Source: Chloroflexota bacterium (GTDB taxonomy: Bacteria > Chloroflexota > UBA6077 > FW602-bin22). Taken from it: 64,000 nucleotides of DNA. The position numbers and the translations under genes were made by a program. Positions 44,128 through 51,892 of the stretch are shown in pieces. Position 1 is the first letter of the stretch. Each line of letters begins with the position of its first letter. A model generated the notes under the pieces. It saw only the letters and a list, made by a program, of their open reading frames with translations. It ran no database searches and had not been told where the DNA came from. The stretch covers positions 124,001-188,000 of the forward strand of contig SCUE01000019.1 of NCBI GenBank assembly GCA_004297775.1. The letters run 5' to 3'.

Positions 44128-44802
44128 CTAGTGGGCTGGTGCCCGCGTGGCGACTCCCTTGGCTTCGGCTTCAGCCGCCCCAGTTCCCGCCCCGGCGGCG
44201 GCGGAGTCTTCGGCTTCAGATTCGGCCGCCGCGGCCGCGGCGCGCATGAACTGCGCCTTGACGACGATCGTCTCAGGGTCGTCGAGCACCGCTACGCCGT
44301 CGGGCAGCTTCAGGTCCTTCACGTGGATCGCCTGCTCGACTTCAACGATTCCGGTCACATCGACTTCGATCGTCTCGGGAAGGTCGCCCGGGCGGCCCTC
44401 GACGTGCACCTGGCTCAGGAGCGCCAAGAGCATCACGTCCGCGCCGCGCGCGGCCGGCGACTCGCCGCGCAACACCAGTTGCACGATGGCCCTCATCCTC
44501 GTATCCATGTTCACGGCGAAGAAGTCGACGTGCAGGGGCGCCCCCTTGACCGGCGCGTAGCGAACGTCGCGTACGAAGCATTTGCGGATCGCCGAGGAGC
44601 CAACCTTCAGATCGATCAGCGTCGTCGCGCTCGAATGGCGCAGGACCCCGTCCAGCGCCTTCGCCTGGACCTTGATCGGCATCGACTCGGAGACGCCGCC
44701 GTAGACGTTCGCGGGAACGTAGCCAGTCCGCCTCAGCGCTTTGACCTGGCCTTTGCCCATCTCCGCGCGCGGCTCGGCACTTAGCTCGATAGTGTGTGGC
44801 AC
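44128..44802 (-). CDS. rplY: Ribosomal protein bL25 (long CTC form)
   Basis: bL25 binds 5S rRNA. The 224 residues are an N-terminal L25 barrel (IELSAEPRAEMGKGQ and LRRTGYVPANVYGG) and the C-terminal TL5/CTC domain (LLALLSQVHVEGRPGDLP), followed by a low-complexity Ala/Glu tail as in many bacteria. The GTG at 44802 is chosen because GAGGTGA lies 6 bp before it; the frame continues upstream only as part of a broken toxin gene. It stands alone, without pth, its frequent neighbour. Confidence 0.94.
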   Translation of the reverse strand: MPHTIELSAEPRAEMGKGQVKALRRTGYVPANVYGGVSESMPIKVQAKALDGVLRHSSATTLIDLKVGSSAIRKCFVRDVRYAPVKGAPLHVDFFAVNMDTRMRAIVQLVLRGESPAARGADVMLLALLSQVHVEGRPGDLPETIEVDVTGIVEVEQAIHVKDLKLPDGVAVLDDPETIVVKAQFMRAAAAAAESEAEDSAAAGAGTGAAEAEAKGVATRAPAH

Positions 44803-44979
44803 GTGGTCACCTCGCCCCAAGTGTACGCATCGGCGGACCGGTGAGCCTCGGAACCGACGCGCCGCGACGTTCTTGAATGTCGAAACGATCACGCCCGCGA
44901 GCGCGATTGCAGCGTCATGACTCTCCTGAGCGTAGCGCGTCAATTCGTCGGCTCGCGCGATGCCTACCGGCGACGACAA

Positions 44980-45044
44980 GGGCTCCCGACGCGGCACCCC
45001 GGTGACAGTGTCGAAGTCGTGGTCGTATCAACAAACCCGCTCAT
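44980..45044 (-). pseudogene. VapC-like PIN toxin remnant with internal deletion
   Basis: Directly after the AbrB-type antitoxin, an ATG overlapping its TGA (ATGA) encodes MSGFVDT, the usual N-terminus of a PIN-domain toxin (normally followed by Asn). Within a few bases the sequence becomes YDHDFDTVTGVPRREP in another frame (45027-44980), the usual C-terminus of the same family. The whole middle, about 100 residues, is gone. The junction contains TACGA, expected both after GTTGA in the N-terminal part and at the Tyr-Asp codons of the C-terminal part, so a deletion between 5-bp repeats is a simple explanation (inference). The acidic nuclease site cannot form. Confidence 0.65.
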
Positions 45045-45292
45045 TCGTCTCGTCGGGTGTTCCGAGTCGCTCGTTCGTCGCGCGCGATCCGAGGCAGGTC
45101 GAGGATGGGCACGTCGAGTGGTGGTAGGACTCCCGCTAGCTCATCCAGAGAGGGCCGCGCCTTCTTGATCCGAGCCTCGGACCCAACTATCTCGATCGCG
45201 ATTTTGTCGAACGGCCGTAACTGGAGACGGTCGCGAATCGCCTTAGGGATCGTGACCTGACCTTTGCGTGTAATGCTCGTAATGCTACTCAT
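45041..45292 (-). CDS. AbrB/MazE/VapB-type antitoxin
   Basis: An 83-residue swapped-hairpin DNA-binding protein: SSITSITRKGQVTIPKAIRD is the AbrB/SpoVT signature. The C-terminal 40 residues (ARPSLDELAGVLPPLDVP) are of the type that binds a PIN toxin. The ATG at 45292 is preceded by GAGGAACG; a TACACT -10-like box lies at 45319-45314. Its stop overlaps the start of a broken VapC-like toxin gene, so it is an orphaned antitoxin or a regulator retained alone. Confidence 0.85.
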   Translation of the reverse strand: MSSITSITRKGQVTIPKAIRDRLQLRPFDKIAIEIVGSEARIKKARPSLDELAGVLPPLDVPILDLPRIARDERATRNTRRDE

Positions 45293-45404
45293 ACGACGTT
45301 CCTCAGACGAACCAGTGTAGCCAGCATTACGAGCGCGCGAGGGGCTCACACGGGAGGCACCGGATCACACGTCGCGCCTTCCTCGCCCGGTGGCACGATC
45401 CGGC

Positions 45405-45410
45405 TACACT
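45405..45410 (+). promoter_or_regulatory. TACACT -10-like box in the intergenic region of the two antitoxins
   Basis: TACACT at 45405-45410 has a mirror copy TACACT on the minus strand at 45319-45314, each in the context GGCTACACT. They could drive the two divergent antitoxin genes. The plus-strand copy is only 3 bp from the GTG at 45414, so this call is weak. Confidence 0.3.
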
Positions 45411-45413
45411 CTG

Positions 45414-45599
45414 GTGATAGCCGAGCAGTCCCAGCGCGCACGAATTCTCCAAGCGCTGGAGACGTTGCCTCCCGATACGACGTTCGACGACGCCATCGAA
45501 CGACTGGCCTTCTTGGCGAAGATCGACGCCGGCATCGCCGAGTTCGACGCCGGCGAAGGTATTCCACACCAGGAGGTCAAGCGCCGCCTCGGCCCGTGA
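45414..45599 (+). CDS. ParD/RelB-like antitoxin, 61 aa
   Basis: A small acidic protein: ILQALETLPPDTTFDDAIER, then LAFLAKIDAGIAEFDAG and IPHQEVKRRLG. This is the standard form of antitoxins that precede ParE/RelE toxins in bacteria. GTG 45414 gives the usual spacing to the helix; a GTG at 45390 adds eight residues. Neither has a ribosome site. The stop overlaps a GTG (GTGA) that begins a broken toxin gene. Confidence 0.7.
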   Translation: MIAEQSQRARILQALETLPPDTTFDDAIERLAFLAKIDAGIAEFDAGEGIPHQEVKRRLGP

Positions 45600-45650
45600 C
45601 CGACGTCGTCTGGTCTCCCTGAGTCGCTGCGCGATCTCGCGTCGAGTGAC
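45596..45650 (+). pseudogene. ParE/RelE-like toxin remnant, frameshifted
   Basis: A GTG overlapping the antitoxin stop encodes VTDVVWSP and then hits TGA at 45620-45622. Removing one C from the CCC at 45617-45619 restores ESLRDLASSD, so the sequence would read VVWSPESLRDL, the typical start of a ParE/RelE toxin. After about 20 codons no further toxin similarity is visible, so the gene is both frameshifted and truncated. It cannot make a functional toxin. Confidence 0.6.
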
Positions 45651-45725
45651 GGGGATCGGTCCCTCGTGTCCCACCTCGGCCGGCGACGAATCATCCCAAG
45701 CTCCCCAGTTGCGTGCCCTCAAGCG

Positions 45726-45756
45726 TTCGCCGTCTGCTCCAAGACCAGACGGCGAA
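45726..45756 (-). terminator. Strong hairpin after the HpcH/HpaI copy C gene
   Basis: TTCGCCGTCTG (45726-45736) and CAGACGGCGAA (45746-45756) form a perfect 11-bp stem with a 9-nt loop, extended by G-T and C-G pairs. It begins 15 bp beyond the aldolase stop. There is no T-tract on either side, so it may be a Rho-dependent or bidirectional transcript-end structure. Confidence 0.55.
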
Positions 45757-45770
45757 TGCCCCCTGGCGAA

Positions 45771-46520
45771 TTACCTCTTGATGCCCGACAGACCATTCCG
45801 GACGCCTTCGGTCGCCCATCCGGCCCACGGCAAGGTGAAGAACTTGAACCCCTTGTCCACGAAGAAATTGGGGTCCATTCCCGGGGGAATGAAGTACATG
45901 CCTGGAACCACGCCGCGCTTCGCGCAGGCAGCCGCAATCTTGTCCAATGCCCGCTGGTACGTGTCGGACGTGTAGTCCAGGGTGACCCCGAGTTCGATCG
46001 CGAGATCCGATGGACCAACCAGGAGGACATCGATCCCTGGGACACTGAGGATCTCGTCGATGTTGTCCATCGCCTGGTTGGTCTCGATCATCGGGATGAT
46101 CACCAACCCTTCATTCACGGCGTCGAGATACCCGCGATAGTCCTTGGTCTCGCCCCAGTCGCCACGGACACTCGAATTGCTGCGAACGCCCAGCGGCGAG
46201 TACCGGCAGGACCGCACCATGGCCGCGGCTTCTTCTTTCGTGTTGATCATGGGCACGACGATGCCCCTGGCGCCGGCGTCCAGTGCGAAGCAGATCAGAT
46301 CCACCCGGTTGTCGCTCACGCGGATAATCGGCGCGGCCTTCTTGCCCCGCATCGCCTGCACCGCGGGTTGCAGCTGCTTGATCTCCACGGGTGTGTGCTG
46401 GGTATCGAAGAGCAGAAAGTCGAATCCCAAATCAGCCAGCACGGCCATATCGCCATTGGCAGACCCACCCGTCCCGATGACGGTCTTGCCAGATTTCAAA
46501 AGGTCTTTGACAGCGTTCAT
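45771..46520 (-). CDS. HpcH/HpaI-family aldolase (copy C, canonical)
   Basis: A 249-residue aldolase of the standard HpcH/HpaI (GarL-like) length. The catalytic His is in FDTQHTPVEI (His42) and the conserved Arg is in PIIRVSDNR (Arg67); both match the classic enzyme. Metal ligands should be Glu in MIETNQAM and Asp in VGPSDLAIELG. It would cleave a 2-keto-3-deoxy sugar acid. ATG 46520 is used, with GGAGGG about 11 bp before; a GTG at 46538 adds six residues. Similarity to copies A and B is low. Confidence 0.88.
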   Translation of the reverse strand: MNAVKDLLKSGKTVIGTGGSANGDMAVLADLGFDFLLFDTQHTPVEIKQLQPAVQAMRGKKAAPIIRVSDNRVDLICFALDAGARGIVVPMINTKEEAAAMVRSCRYSPLGVRSNSSVRGDWGETKDYRGYLDAVNEGLVIIPMIETNQAMDNIDEILSVPGIDVLLVGPSDLAIELGVTLDYTSDTYQRALDKIAAACAKRGVVPGMYFIPPGMDPNFFVDKGFKFFTLPWAGWATEGVRNGLSGIKR

Positions 46521-46782
46521 GTGGCCGGAACCCTCCACCTCTCAGACAATTCATGCCAGATGATGTCCCGCGGCGTGATACAGGATCGATCTCCGGCCGG
46601 CCGGATTCTCGCACATCATCTCAACTGGCGAGTTGATCCGCCAGGACCACCTGGAATCTGGCGCCGTAGCTCGCGGTTCGTCGACACAGATCGTGACAGC
46701 CGGTATACCTGCCTTCGACGAAGCGCGCCCGTCGCACCCGATTCGGTCGGAGTCGACACCGCAACCGTGCCCCCGACCAAAC
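46521..46782. other. Intergenic stretch between aldolase and tRNA-Asp terminator
   Basis: I see no gene in these 262 bp. Open frames are short, without ribosome sites. The promoter of the copy C aldolase should lie here, but I cannot pick convincing boxes. Confidence 0.5.
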
Positions 46783-46821
46783 GAAAACAAGCCCCCCTCA
46801 CAGCAGATCCGCAAAGGGGGG
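46783..46821 (-). terminator. Rho-independent terminator of tRNA-Asp
   Basis: On the minus strand a GC-only stem, CCCCCC(T/A) pairing 46821-46815 with 46798-46792, has a 16-nt loop. It is followed by CTTGTTTTCG, a T-rich run. It lies about 20 nt beyond the tRNA-Asp 3' end. Confidence 0.75.
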
Positions 46822-46842
46822 TCAACCGGCATGGGTTATGGG

Positions 46843-46916
46843 CGGAAGTGACGGGATTCGAACCCGCGATCTCAGCCTTGACAGGGCTGCATGTTAGGCC
46901 GCTACACCACACCTCC
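46843..46916 (-). tRNA. tRNA-Asp (GTC)
   Basis: A full cloverleaf of 74 nt can be folded. The acceptor GGAGGTG pairs with CACTTCC (one G-U), the D stem is GTGT/ACAT, the anticodon stem is CAGCC/GGCTG with loop CTGTCAA (anticodon GTC), and the T arm has TTCGAAT between GCGGG and CCCGT. The discriminator is G73, the expected identity base for AspRS. CCA is not encoded (GCCC follows). Confidence 0.95.
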
Positions 46917-46995
46917 GCGAACGACCGGCAGTGATGTTAGCCGAGCGCCGCCATGAGTAGCAAAGGGGCTTCGCCCGGCGGCTACCCGTGTGGCG

Positions 46996-47439
46996 CTAGT
47001 TCCAGCGCGGCCCGCGAAAGTCGCGCGACGCCCGCCATCGGCGCCAGCGTCCGGCAATGCCACTCCCAAACAGCGGAATCGGATTCGGGCCGTTCGGCAT
47101 CGGCTGTCCCCGCCAGCGCGGTGGGGAGCGACCGGCACCGGCGCGCATGACCGACGTCATGATGCCGCCCACCAGAAGTGCTGCGCAGGCGACGCCGATG
47201 AACGGCACGGCCGGCTCGTAGGCCCATTGAATCGGCGCGCTCAGCGCCGCCAACGCCAGGCCGACGATGAAGAGCGTCGACGGCGTGATGCGAGACGGCG
47301 ATCGCTTTGCGGCTGGTCGCCCGACCCGAATCGGACGCGGGGGCGTCACGACGCGCGTTGGGGTCGCCGATGGCGACGTGTCCAACCGCTCGAGAATCTC
47401 CTCGATCTCGCGCTCGTAACGAGGGCGCATTCCGGCCAC
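46996..47439 (-). CDS. Small two-helix membrane protein, 147 aa
   Basis: The protein has a soluble N-terminal helix (YEREIEEILERLD), a Pro/Arg linker, two membrane helices (STLFIVGLALAALSAPI and VPFIGVACAALLVGGIM) and an Arg/Pro/Gly tail. I do not know the function; similar architectures recur in Chloroflexota genomes. The GTG at 47439 is used because TAGAAT (47454-47449) ends 9 bp before it with no ribosome site; an ATG three codons later is the alternative. It is divergent from polX. Confidence 0.65.
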   Translation of the reverse strand: MAGMRPRYEREIEEILERLDTSPSATPTRVVTPPRPIRVGRPAAKRSPSRITPSTLFIVGLALAALSAPIQWAYEPAVPFIGVACAALLVGGIMTSVMRAGAGRSPPRWRGQPMPNGPNPIPLFGSGIAGRWRRWRASRDFRGPRWN

Positions 47440-47448
47440 TGCGTCGCC

Positions 47449-47508
47449 ATTCTACCGGCACGGTCGCCACCAGGCAAGCACGCAAACGCGGAACGCCGAG
47501 CGTAGAAT
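47449..47508. promoter_or_regulatory. Divergent TAGAAT -10 boxes between the small membrane gene and polX
   Basis: TAGAAT occurs on the minus strand at 47454-47449 (9 bp before GTG 47439) and on the plus strand at 47503-47508 (7 bp before ATG 47516). Neither gene has a Shine-Dalgarno sequence, so both transcripts would be leaderless. Confidence 0.5.
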
Positions 47509-47515
47509 TGCCCCG

Positions 47516-49252
47516 ATGGCCAGCAACCACGAAGTCGCGGCCATCTTCCGCGAGATCGCCGACCTGCTCGAGGTCAAGGGCGAGGTCGTCTACAAGTACG
47601 GCGCCTACCGCGAGGCTGCCCGGCAGATCGAGGCCTATGCGACGCCAGTCACCACCTTGGCCGCCGAGAGACGTCTTCGCGAGATTCCACGCGTCGGCGA
47701 GGCGATCGCGGCCAAGATCGCCGAGTACATCAAGACCGGCCGGATGGAATACCTCGACCGGGTTCGGAGCGAAGTTCCGCCCGGGCTCGTCGATCTCCTC
47801 CACGTACCTGGCCTGGGAGCCAAAAAGATCCAGGCGCTCCACCGCGCAATCGGCATCACGTCGCTGGCCGATCTCGAAGAGGCTCTGCGCGCCGGCCGCG
47901 TGCGCGACCTGCCTGGCATGGGCGAGAAGACAGAATCGAATCTCCTCGACGAGATCGGCCGTCTACGCGCACGCGTCCAGCGTCATCCGATCGGCATCGC
48001 TCGTCCCGAGGCGGAAGAGGTCGTCGATGCCCTCAAGGCCAGTTGTCCGACGGTCCACGCGATCGACATTGCCGGAAGCCTGCGCCGGTGGCGCGACACG
48101 ATCGGCGACATCGACATCATCGTCGCCTCGGCGACCCCGATCGACGTGCTGGCCGCCTTCGTGGTGTTGCCGATGGTGCGTGACGTTCTCGCCCACGGCG
48201 ATACGAAGGCCTCGATTCTCACTTTCCGCGATCTGCAGATCGACCTGCGCGTCGTGGCGCCGGTGGAGTTCGGCGCCGCGATTCTCTACTTCACCGGTTC
48301 CAAGGCTCACAACGTCCGCCTGCGCGCCCTCGCTCAGCGCCGTGGCTGGACGCTCAATGAATACGCCCTCACCGAGGAAGCGACCGGCCGAGTTATCGCA
48401 TCCGAGAGCGAGGAGGCGATCTACCACGCGCTCGACCTCGCCTGGATTCCGCCCGAGTTGCGGGAAGACCTCGGCGAGTTCGAGTTGGCCGCGTCTGGCG
48501 ACGTTCCTCGTCTGATCGAGGCGTCCGACATCGATGGGGAGTTGCATTGTCACACCGACTGGAGCGACGGCCACCTGACACTCGACGCGACAGTCGCCGA
48601 GGCCGAGCGGCGCGGACTGCGCTATCTCGCGATCACCGATCACTCCCAATCGCTGGCAATGGTCCGAGGGCTCACGCCCGAACGAGCCCGCCTCCAGTGG
48701 GCGGCGATTGACGCGGTCAACCGCCGTGGCGGCCCGACCCGCATTCTCAAGGGCGTCGAATTAGAGATCTTGCCGAACGGATCGCTCGATTTCCCGGACG
48801 ACGTCCTCCGCGGCTTCGATCTCGTCATCGCGTCGATCCACAGTGGCTTTCGACAGGATCGCGAGACGATGACGAAGCGCATTGTCGGCGCGCTTCGGAA
48901 CCCGCATGTCGATGTCATTGGCCACCCGACCGGCCGCCGGGTTGGCCGACGGGATCCCTACGAGGTCGATATGAACGCGGTGCTTCGCGCGGCCGCCGAG
49001 ACCGGAACTGCCGTCGAGATCAACGCCAATCCCGAGCGACTCGATATGGATGACGCGCACGCCCGCGCGGCCGCCGCGCTCGGTGTGACGATTCCCATCA
49101 ACACGGACGCGCACGGCGCCGACAACTTCGACCTGCTGCGGTACGGCGTCGCGACCGGGCGCCGGGCCGGGCTTCGACCGGAGAATGTGCTGAACACCCG
49201 GGGCCTCGACGAACTGCTGAGCTGGCTGGCGCGTCCGACGACTCCCGCCTAA
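47516..49252 (+). CDS. polX: Family X DNA polymerase with PHP domain (PolX)
   Basis: The 578-residue protein unites a pol-beta-like polymerase and a C-terminal PHP phosphoesterase. HhH DNA-binding elements occur in REIPRVGEAIAAKIAEY, HVPGLGAKKIQAL and LPGMGEKTE. The nucleotidyltransferase motif is IAGSLRRWRDTIGDIDIIV with two metal Asp residues, and a third is in QIDLRVV. The PHP site shows ELHCHTDWSDG, ITDHSQS and INTDAHG. It fills short gaps in base-excision repair and has 3'-5' exonuclease activity. It converges with the GT2 gene by 4 bp. Confidence 0.95.
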   Translation: MASNHEVAAIFREIADLLEVKGEVVYKYGAYREAARQIEAYATPVTTLAAERRLREIPRVGEAIAAKIAEYIKTGRMEYLDRVRSEVPPGLVDLLHVPGLGAKKIQALHRAIGITSLADLEEALRAGRVRDLPGMGEKTESNLLDEIGRLRARVQRHPIGIARPEAEEVVDALKASCPTVHAIDIAGSLRRWRDTIGDIDIIVASATPIDVLAAFVVLPMVRDVLAHGDTKASILTFRDLQIDLRVVAPVEFGAAILYFTGSKAHNVRLRALAQRRGWTLNEYALTEEATGRVIASESEEAIYHALDLAWIPPELREDLGEFELAASGDVPRLIEASDIDGELHCHTDWSDGHLTLDATVAEAERRGLRYLAITDHSQSLAMVRGLTPERARLQWAAIDAVNRRGGPTRILKGVELEILPNGSLDFPDDVLRGFDLVIASIHSGFRQDRETMTKRIVGALRNPHVDVIGHPTGRRVGRRDPYEVDMNAVLRAAAETGTAVEINANPERLDMDDAHARAAAALGVTIPINTDAHGADNFDLLRYGVATGRRAGLRPENVLNTRGLDELLSWLARPTTPA

Positions 49253-50262
49253 CTTCGCTTGACGGCGCCGCCCTCCGGCAGATGCGCGAACCGGGCCCGC
49301 AGTTGCCGTGGACCGACCAGCGGCGCGAGCCCTGGCGTCGAATCGATCGCCCGGCGACCCTGGATCGATTTTCGCTTCGCCAGTTGTCGATGTAGACCCC
49401 GAAATGCATCGATCCGCCCACGCAGCGCCGCCACGCGGGCCGAACGGTCCACGGCCGATGAAGGCGCGGCGACGACATAGGCGCCGGCCGCCACCGCGTC
49501 GTAGGCGATTGCTGGAATTGCCCACGCCATCATGTCGCGCTCCGTCGCGCACTTGACGAATGTCCAGATCTTGTTGCGTGCCAGCAGTCGTCGCTTGGTT
49601 GGCGAGTTCCGCCCGGCCGAGGCCGAACCGACGTGCCGAGCCACCGCGTCGAACGCCGGCGAGCACTCCCAGCCCCGAAGGCGCGCTCGCCAGGCCAGAT
49701 CGACGTCTTCGTAGTACATGAAGAACTCGGGATCGAATAGCCCGACGTCGTCGAGCATGGCCCGTCGGTACAGCGCCGCCGCGCCCGACGGACCGAACAG
49801 CGGCGCGACCTCGTCGTCGACGCGTGTATGCCCGCCAGCGCGGTCCCAGGCGATCCCGACCCGGTCGAGCGCGATGCCGGCTGAATCGATCGTCGCCGCG
49901 TCGTCGGCGCGAACAGTCAGCGTCGCGATCGAACCAGCGCGATCGTCGCTCGCCCGCGCCAGCGCCCGCTCTGCCCAATTCTCGGCCAGTCGGCAGTCGT
50001 TGTTCACCGTCGCGATCCAGGGCGCAATCGAGCGTCTCATTCCGACGTTGGTCGCGACCGCGAACCCGTGATTCTTGCCGAGACTGATGACGGACAGTCG
50101 TGTTGCCAGCGCGTCGAGACCGTCGAGAGATCCGTCGGTCGATCCGTTGTCCACGACAACGATCTCGGCGATCACGGCGCGCTGCGCGGCGATCGTTGCC
50201 AGACCGGCGCGGAGCAGATCGCCGCCGTTCCAGTTCGCGACGACGAAGGAAATGTCTGGCAT
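49249..50262 (-). CDS. Family 2 glycosyltransferase
   Basis: A 337-residue GT-A fold enzyme. The nucleotide-sugar motif at the start is SFVVANWNGGDLL with VVVDNGSTDGS; the DxD-like and acceptor region is ATVNNDCRLAENWAE and MYYEDVDLAWRARLRGW. It resembles rhamnosyltransferases of the WbbL type. One could expect surface polysaccharide or glycolipid substrates (inference). The ATG at 50262 starts 2 bp after the stop of the methyltransferase gene, so the two are in one operon. Confidence 0.88.
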   Translation of the reverse strand: MPDISFVVANWNGGDLLRAGLATIAAQRAVIAEIVVVDNGSTDGSLDGLDALATRLSVISLGKNHGFAVATNVGMRRSIAPWIATVNNDCRLAENWAERALARASDDRAGSIATLTVRADDAATIDSAGIALDRVGIAWDRAGGHTRVDDEVAPLFGPSGAAALYRRAMLDDVGLFDPEFFMYYEDVDLAWRARLRGWECSPAFDAVARHVGSASAGRNSPTKRRLLARNKIWTFVKCATERDMMAWAIPAIAYDAVAAGAYVVAAPSSAVDRSARVAALRGRIDAFRGLHRQLAKRKSIQGRRAIDSTPGLAPLVGPRQLRARFAHLPEGGAVKRS

Positions 50263-50264
50263 CG

Positions 50265-51299
50265 TCACCGCGTCCACCCGCGCCGAGCGCGATCGAGCCA
50301 GGCCATCAGCCGGATGAAGCGCCCGCTCTCGAACGCCGCGACCCGGGTCCGGGCCTCGGTCAGCTCATCCAACAACGCATCACGCTGGGCTCGCAGCGCG
50401 TCGATTCGATGTGCCAGCTCCGCGATCGATCGCCCGGTCGTCACATCGATCGCGTTCTCGACAGCGCCGGTCGCACCAGCCCGCGCACGAAGCGCATAGA
50501 GGATCGCCTCGTAAGCGACGCGCGTGTCCTCGGCGTCGCCACTCTCCCGCGGCAGCCGCAGTCGATTCGCGATGGCGTTCGCAAGCCACTCGCCATCGGC
50601 GCGAACTGCGAACACGATGTGCCGATAGGCTGGCCGAGCCGGATCGATCGCGCCGTGACGCTCGTTGTACCGGCGATCGAGCGCGCGGTGCGCCGCGTCC
50701 GCGCGCGCGCCGATGAGCGAGTGCTTCGCAAGCATCATCGGCAGCCAGTCAGCGAGCAATCCCGAGGGCGTATCGCGCAGGATCCAACCATCGCCGCCGA
50801 GGCCGTCGCGAAGTTCGCGCGCCAGCGGCAATCCGTGCGCCGCGTGCTCCCGTAGCTGCATCTGCTCGCCGCCGAGGTAGTCGCGGACGAACGTCGCCAG
50901 GCGTGCCTCCGCGTCCGATGCCCCCCAGTCGGCCACCGGCGCCGCCACGACGACCACGAGGCCCGCGACACGCCGCGCCTCGTCGAAGACTCGCGATCGG
51001 ACGCTCCGAGGAACGTGCTCGATCGCATCGAGGCACGCCACGATGTCGAAGGCCTGGTCCCCGAACGGCAACGCCGCGCCATCCGCGCGCACGTACGCAC
51101 CCGCCGGCCCATGCCCATCCGGGTCCAGGCAAAAGCAGGAATCCTCCGGACAGAACGTCGCCGCGAGCCCGTTCCAGTCCCCGATGTCGAGGATGCGCAG
51201 CGGTCGCCGAGTCTGAGCGCGTACCGCCGCCGCCGCGATGGCCAGCGCGCCATATCGCTGGTACTGATCGAACGGCAAGTCGAGCGACGATGACGGCAT
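50265..51299 (-). CDS. SAM-dependent methyltransferase, class I
   Basis: A 344-residue protein. The SAM-binding strand is LRILDIGDWNGLAATF (motif I), the next acidic position is in FCLDPDGHG, and motif II/III is FDIVACLDAIEHVP. This matches Methyltransf_11/ubiE-like folds. The C-terminal 130 residues contain a coiled-coil (LAHRIDALRAQRDALLDELT), possibly for membrane or partner contacts. The ATG at 51299 has a CATAAT box 6 bp upstream and no ribosome site. Adjacent to a GT2, it probably modifies a glycan or lipid. Confidence 0.8.
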   Translation of the reverse strand: MPSSSLDLPFDQYQRYGALAIAAAAVRAQTRRPLRILDIGDWNGLAATFCPEDSCFCLDPDGHGPAGAYVRADGAALPFGDQAFDIVACLDAIEHVPRSVRSRVFDEARRVAGLVVVVAAPVADWGASDAEARLATFVRDYLGGEQMQLREHAAHGLPLARELRDGLGGDGWILRDTPSGLLADWLPMMLAKHSLIGARADAAHRALDRRYNERHGAIDPARPAYRHIVFAVRADGEWLANAIANRLRLPRESGDAEDTRVAYEAILYALRARAGATGAVENAIDVTTGRSIAELAHRIDALRAQRDALLDELTEARTRVAAFESGRFIRLMAWLDRARRGWTR

Positions 51300-51305
51300 C
51301 GAGCA

Positions 51306-51348
51306 ATTATGGCGGCGCGTTGTTGCGCTATCCGGCCATTCGTACAAT
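51306..51348. promoter_or_regulatory. Divergent promoters, methyltransferase / grpE
   Basis: Plus strand: TTGTTG (51320-51325), exactly 17 bp, then TACAAT (51343-51348), ending 9 bp before the grpE ATG. Minus strand: CATAAT (51311-51306) ends 6 bp before the methyltransferase ATG. The whole gap is 58 bp, with no Shine-Dalgarno sequence on either side. Confidence 0.65.
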
Positions 51349-51357
51349 CGAAGAGCG

Positions 51358-51882
51358 ATGAGCGATGACACTAACAACGACGCGGCTGCGCGCGGCACGG
51401 ACGAGGTCGCGGCCGCAAGCGAGTCGCGCGAACCGGCAAGCATCAGCGATAGGGCCGACGAGTACCTTCGTCTCGCCCAGCGGGCCCAGGCCGACCTGCA
51501 GAATTTTCGCCGTCGCGCCGATCAAGAGCGTGACGATTTGCGGCAAACGGTCCGAGTCGACACGCTGAGTTTCCTTCTACCCGTCCTTGATGACTTCGAG
51601 CGTGCCACGTCCGCCGTCCCCGAGGACGCGCGCGCGCTTCCGTGGGTGCAGGGGTTGTTCCTGATCGAGCGCAATCTGCGTGGCGTCCTGGAGAAGGCGG
51701 GATTCGAGCGGATCGACGCCCTTGGCCAGCCGTTCGACCCCTGGGAACATGAGGCGATCATGACCGACGCGTCCGGCCAGTGCGACGACAACACCGTCGC
51801 GGCGGTCTTTCGCTCGGGCTATCGCGTGTCAGGTCGCGTCATTCGGCCCGCCCAGGTGTCCGTCGCGCGTCGACCGGCCTAG
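51358..51882 (+). CDS. grpE: Nucleotide exchange factor GrpE
   Basis: The 174-residue protein releases ADP from DnaK. After an acidic tail, a long helix (RADEYLRLAQRAQADLQNFRRRADQERDD) leads to LLPVLDDFERA, the family core, and the C-terminal beta domain FDPWEHEAIMTDASG. dnaK and dnaJ are not in the window, so this grpE is separated from its usual cluster. A promoter with a 17-bp spacer ends 9 bp before the ATG, implying a leaderless message. No CIRCE element is visible. Confidence 0.95.
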   Translation: MSDDTNNDAAARGTDEVAAASESREPASISDRADEYLRLAQRAQADLQNFRRRADQERDDLRQTVRVDTLSFLLPVLDDFERATSAVPEDARALPWVQGLFLIERNLRGVLEKAGFERIDALGQPFDPWEHEAIMTDASGQCDDNTVAAVFRSGYRVSGRVIRPAQVSVARRPA

Positions 51883-51892
51883 CATCGAGGCT

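Noticed and set aside
48761-49978. A 405-codon open frame on the minus strand over polX and the GT2 gene
   Set aside because: Arg- and Gly-rich shadow sequence with no motif; both plus- and minus-strand genes there are well supported.
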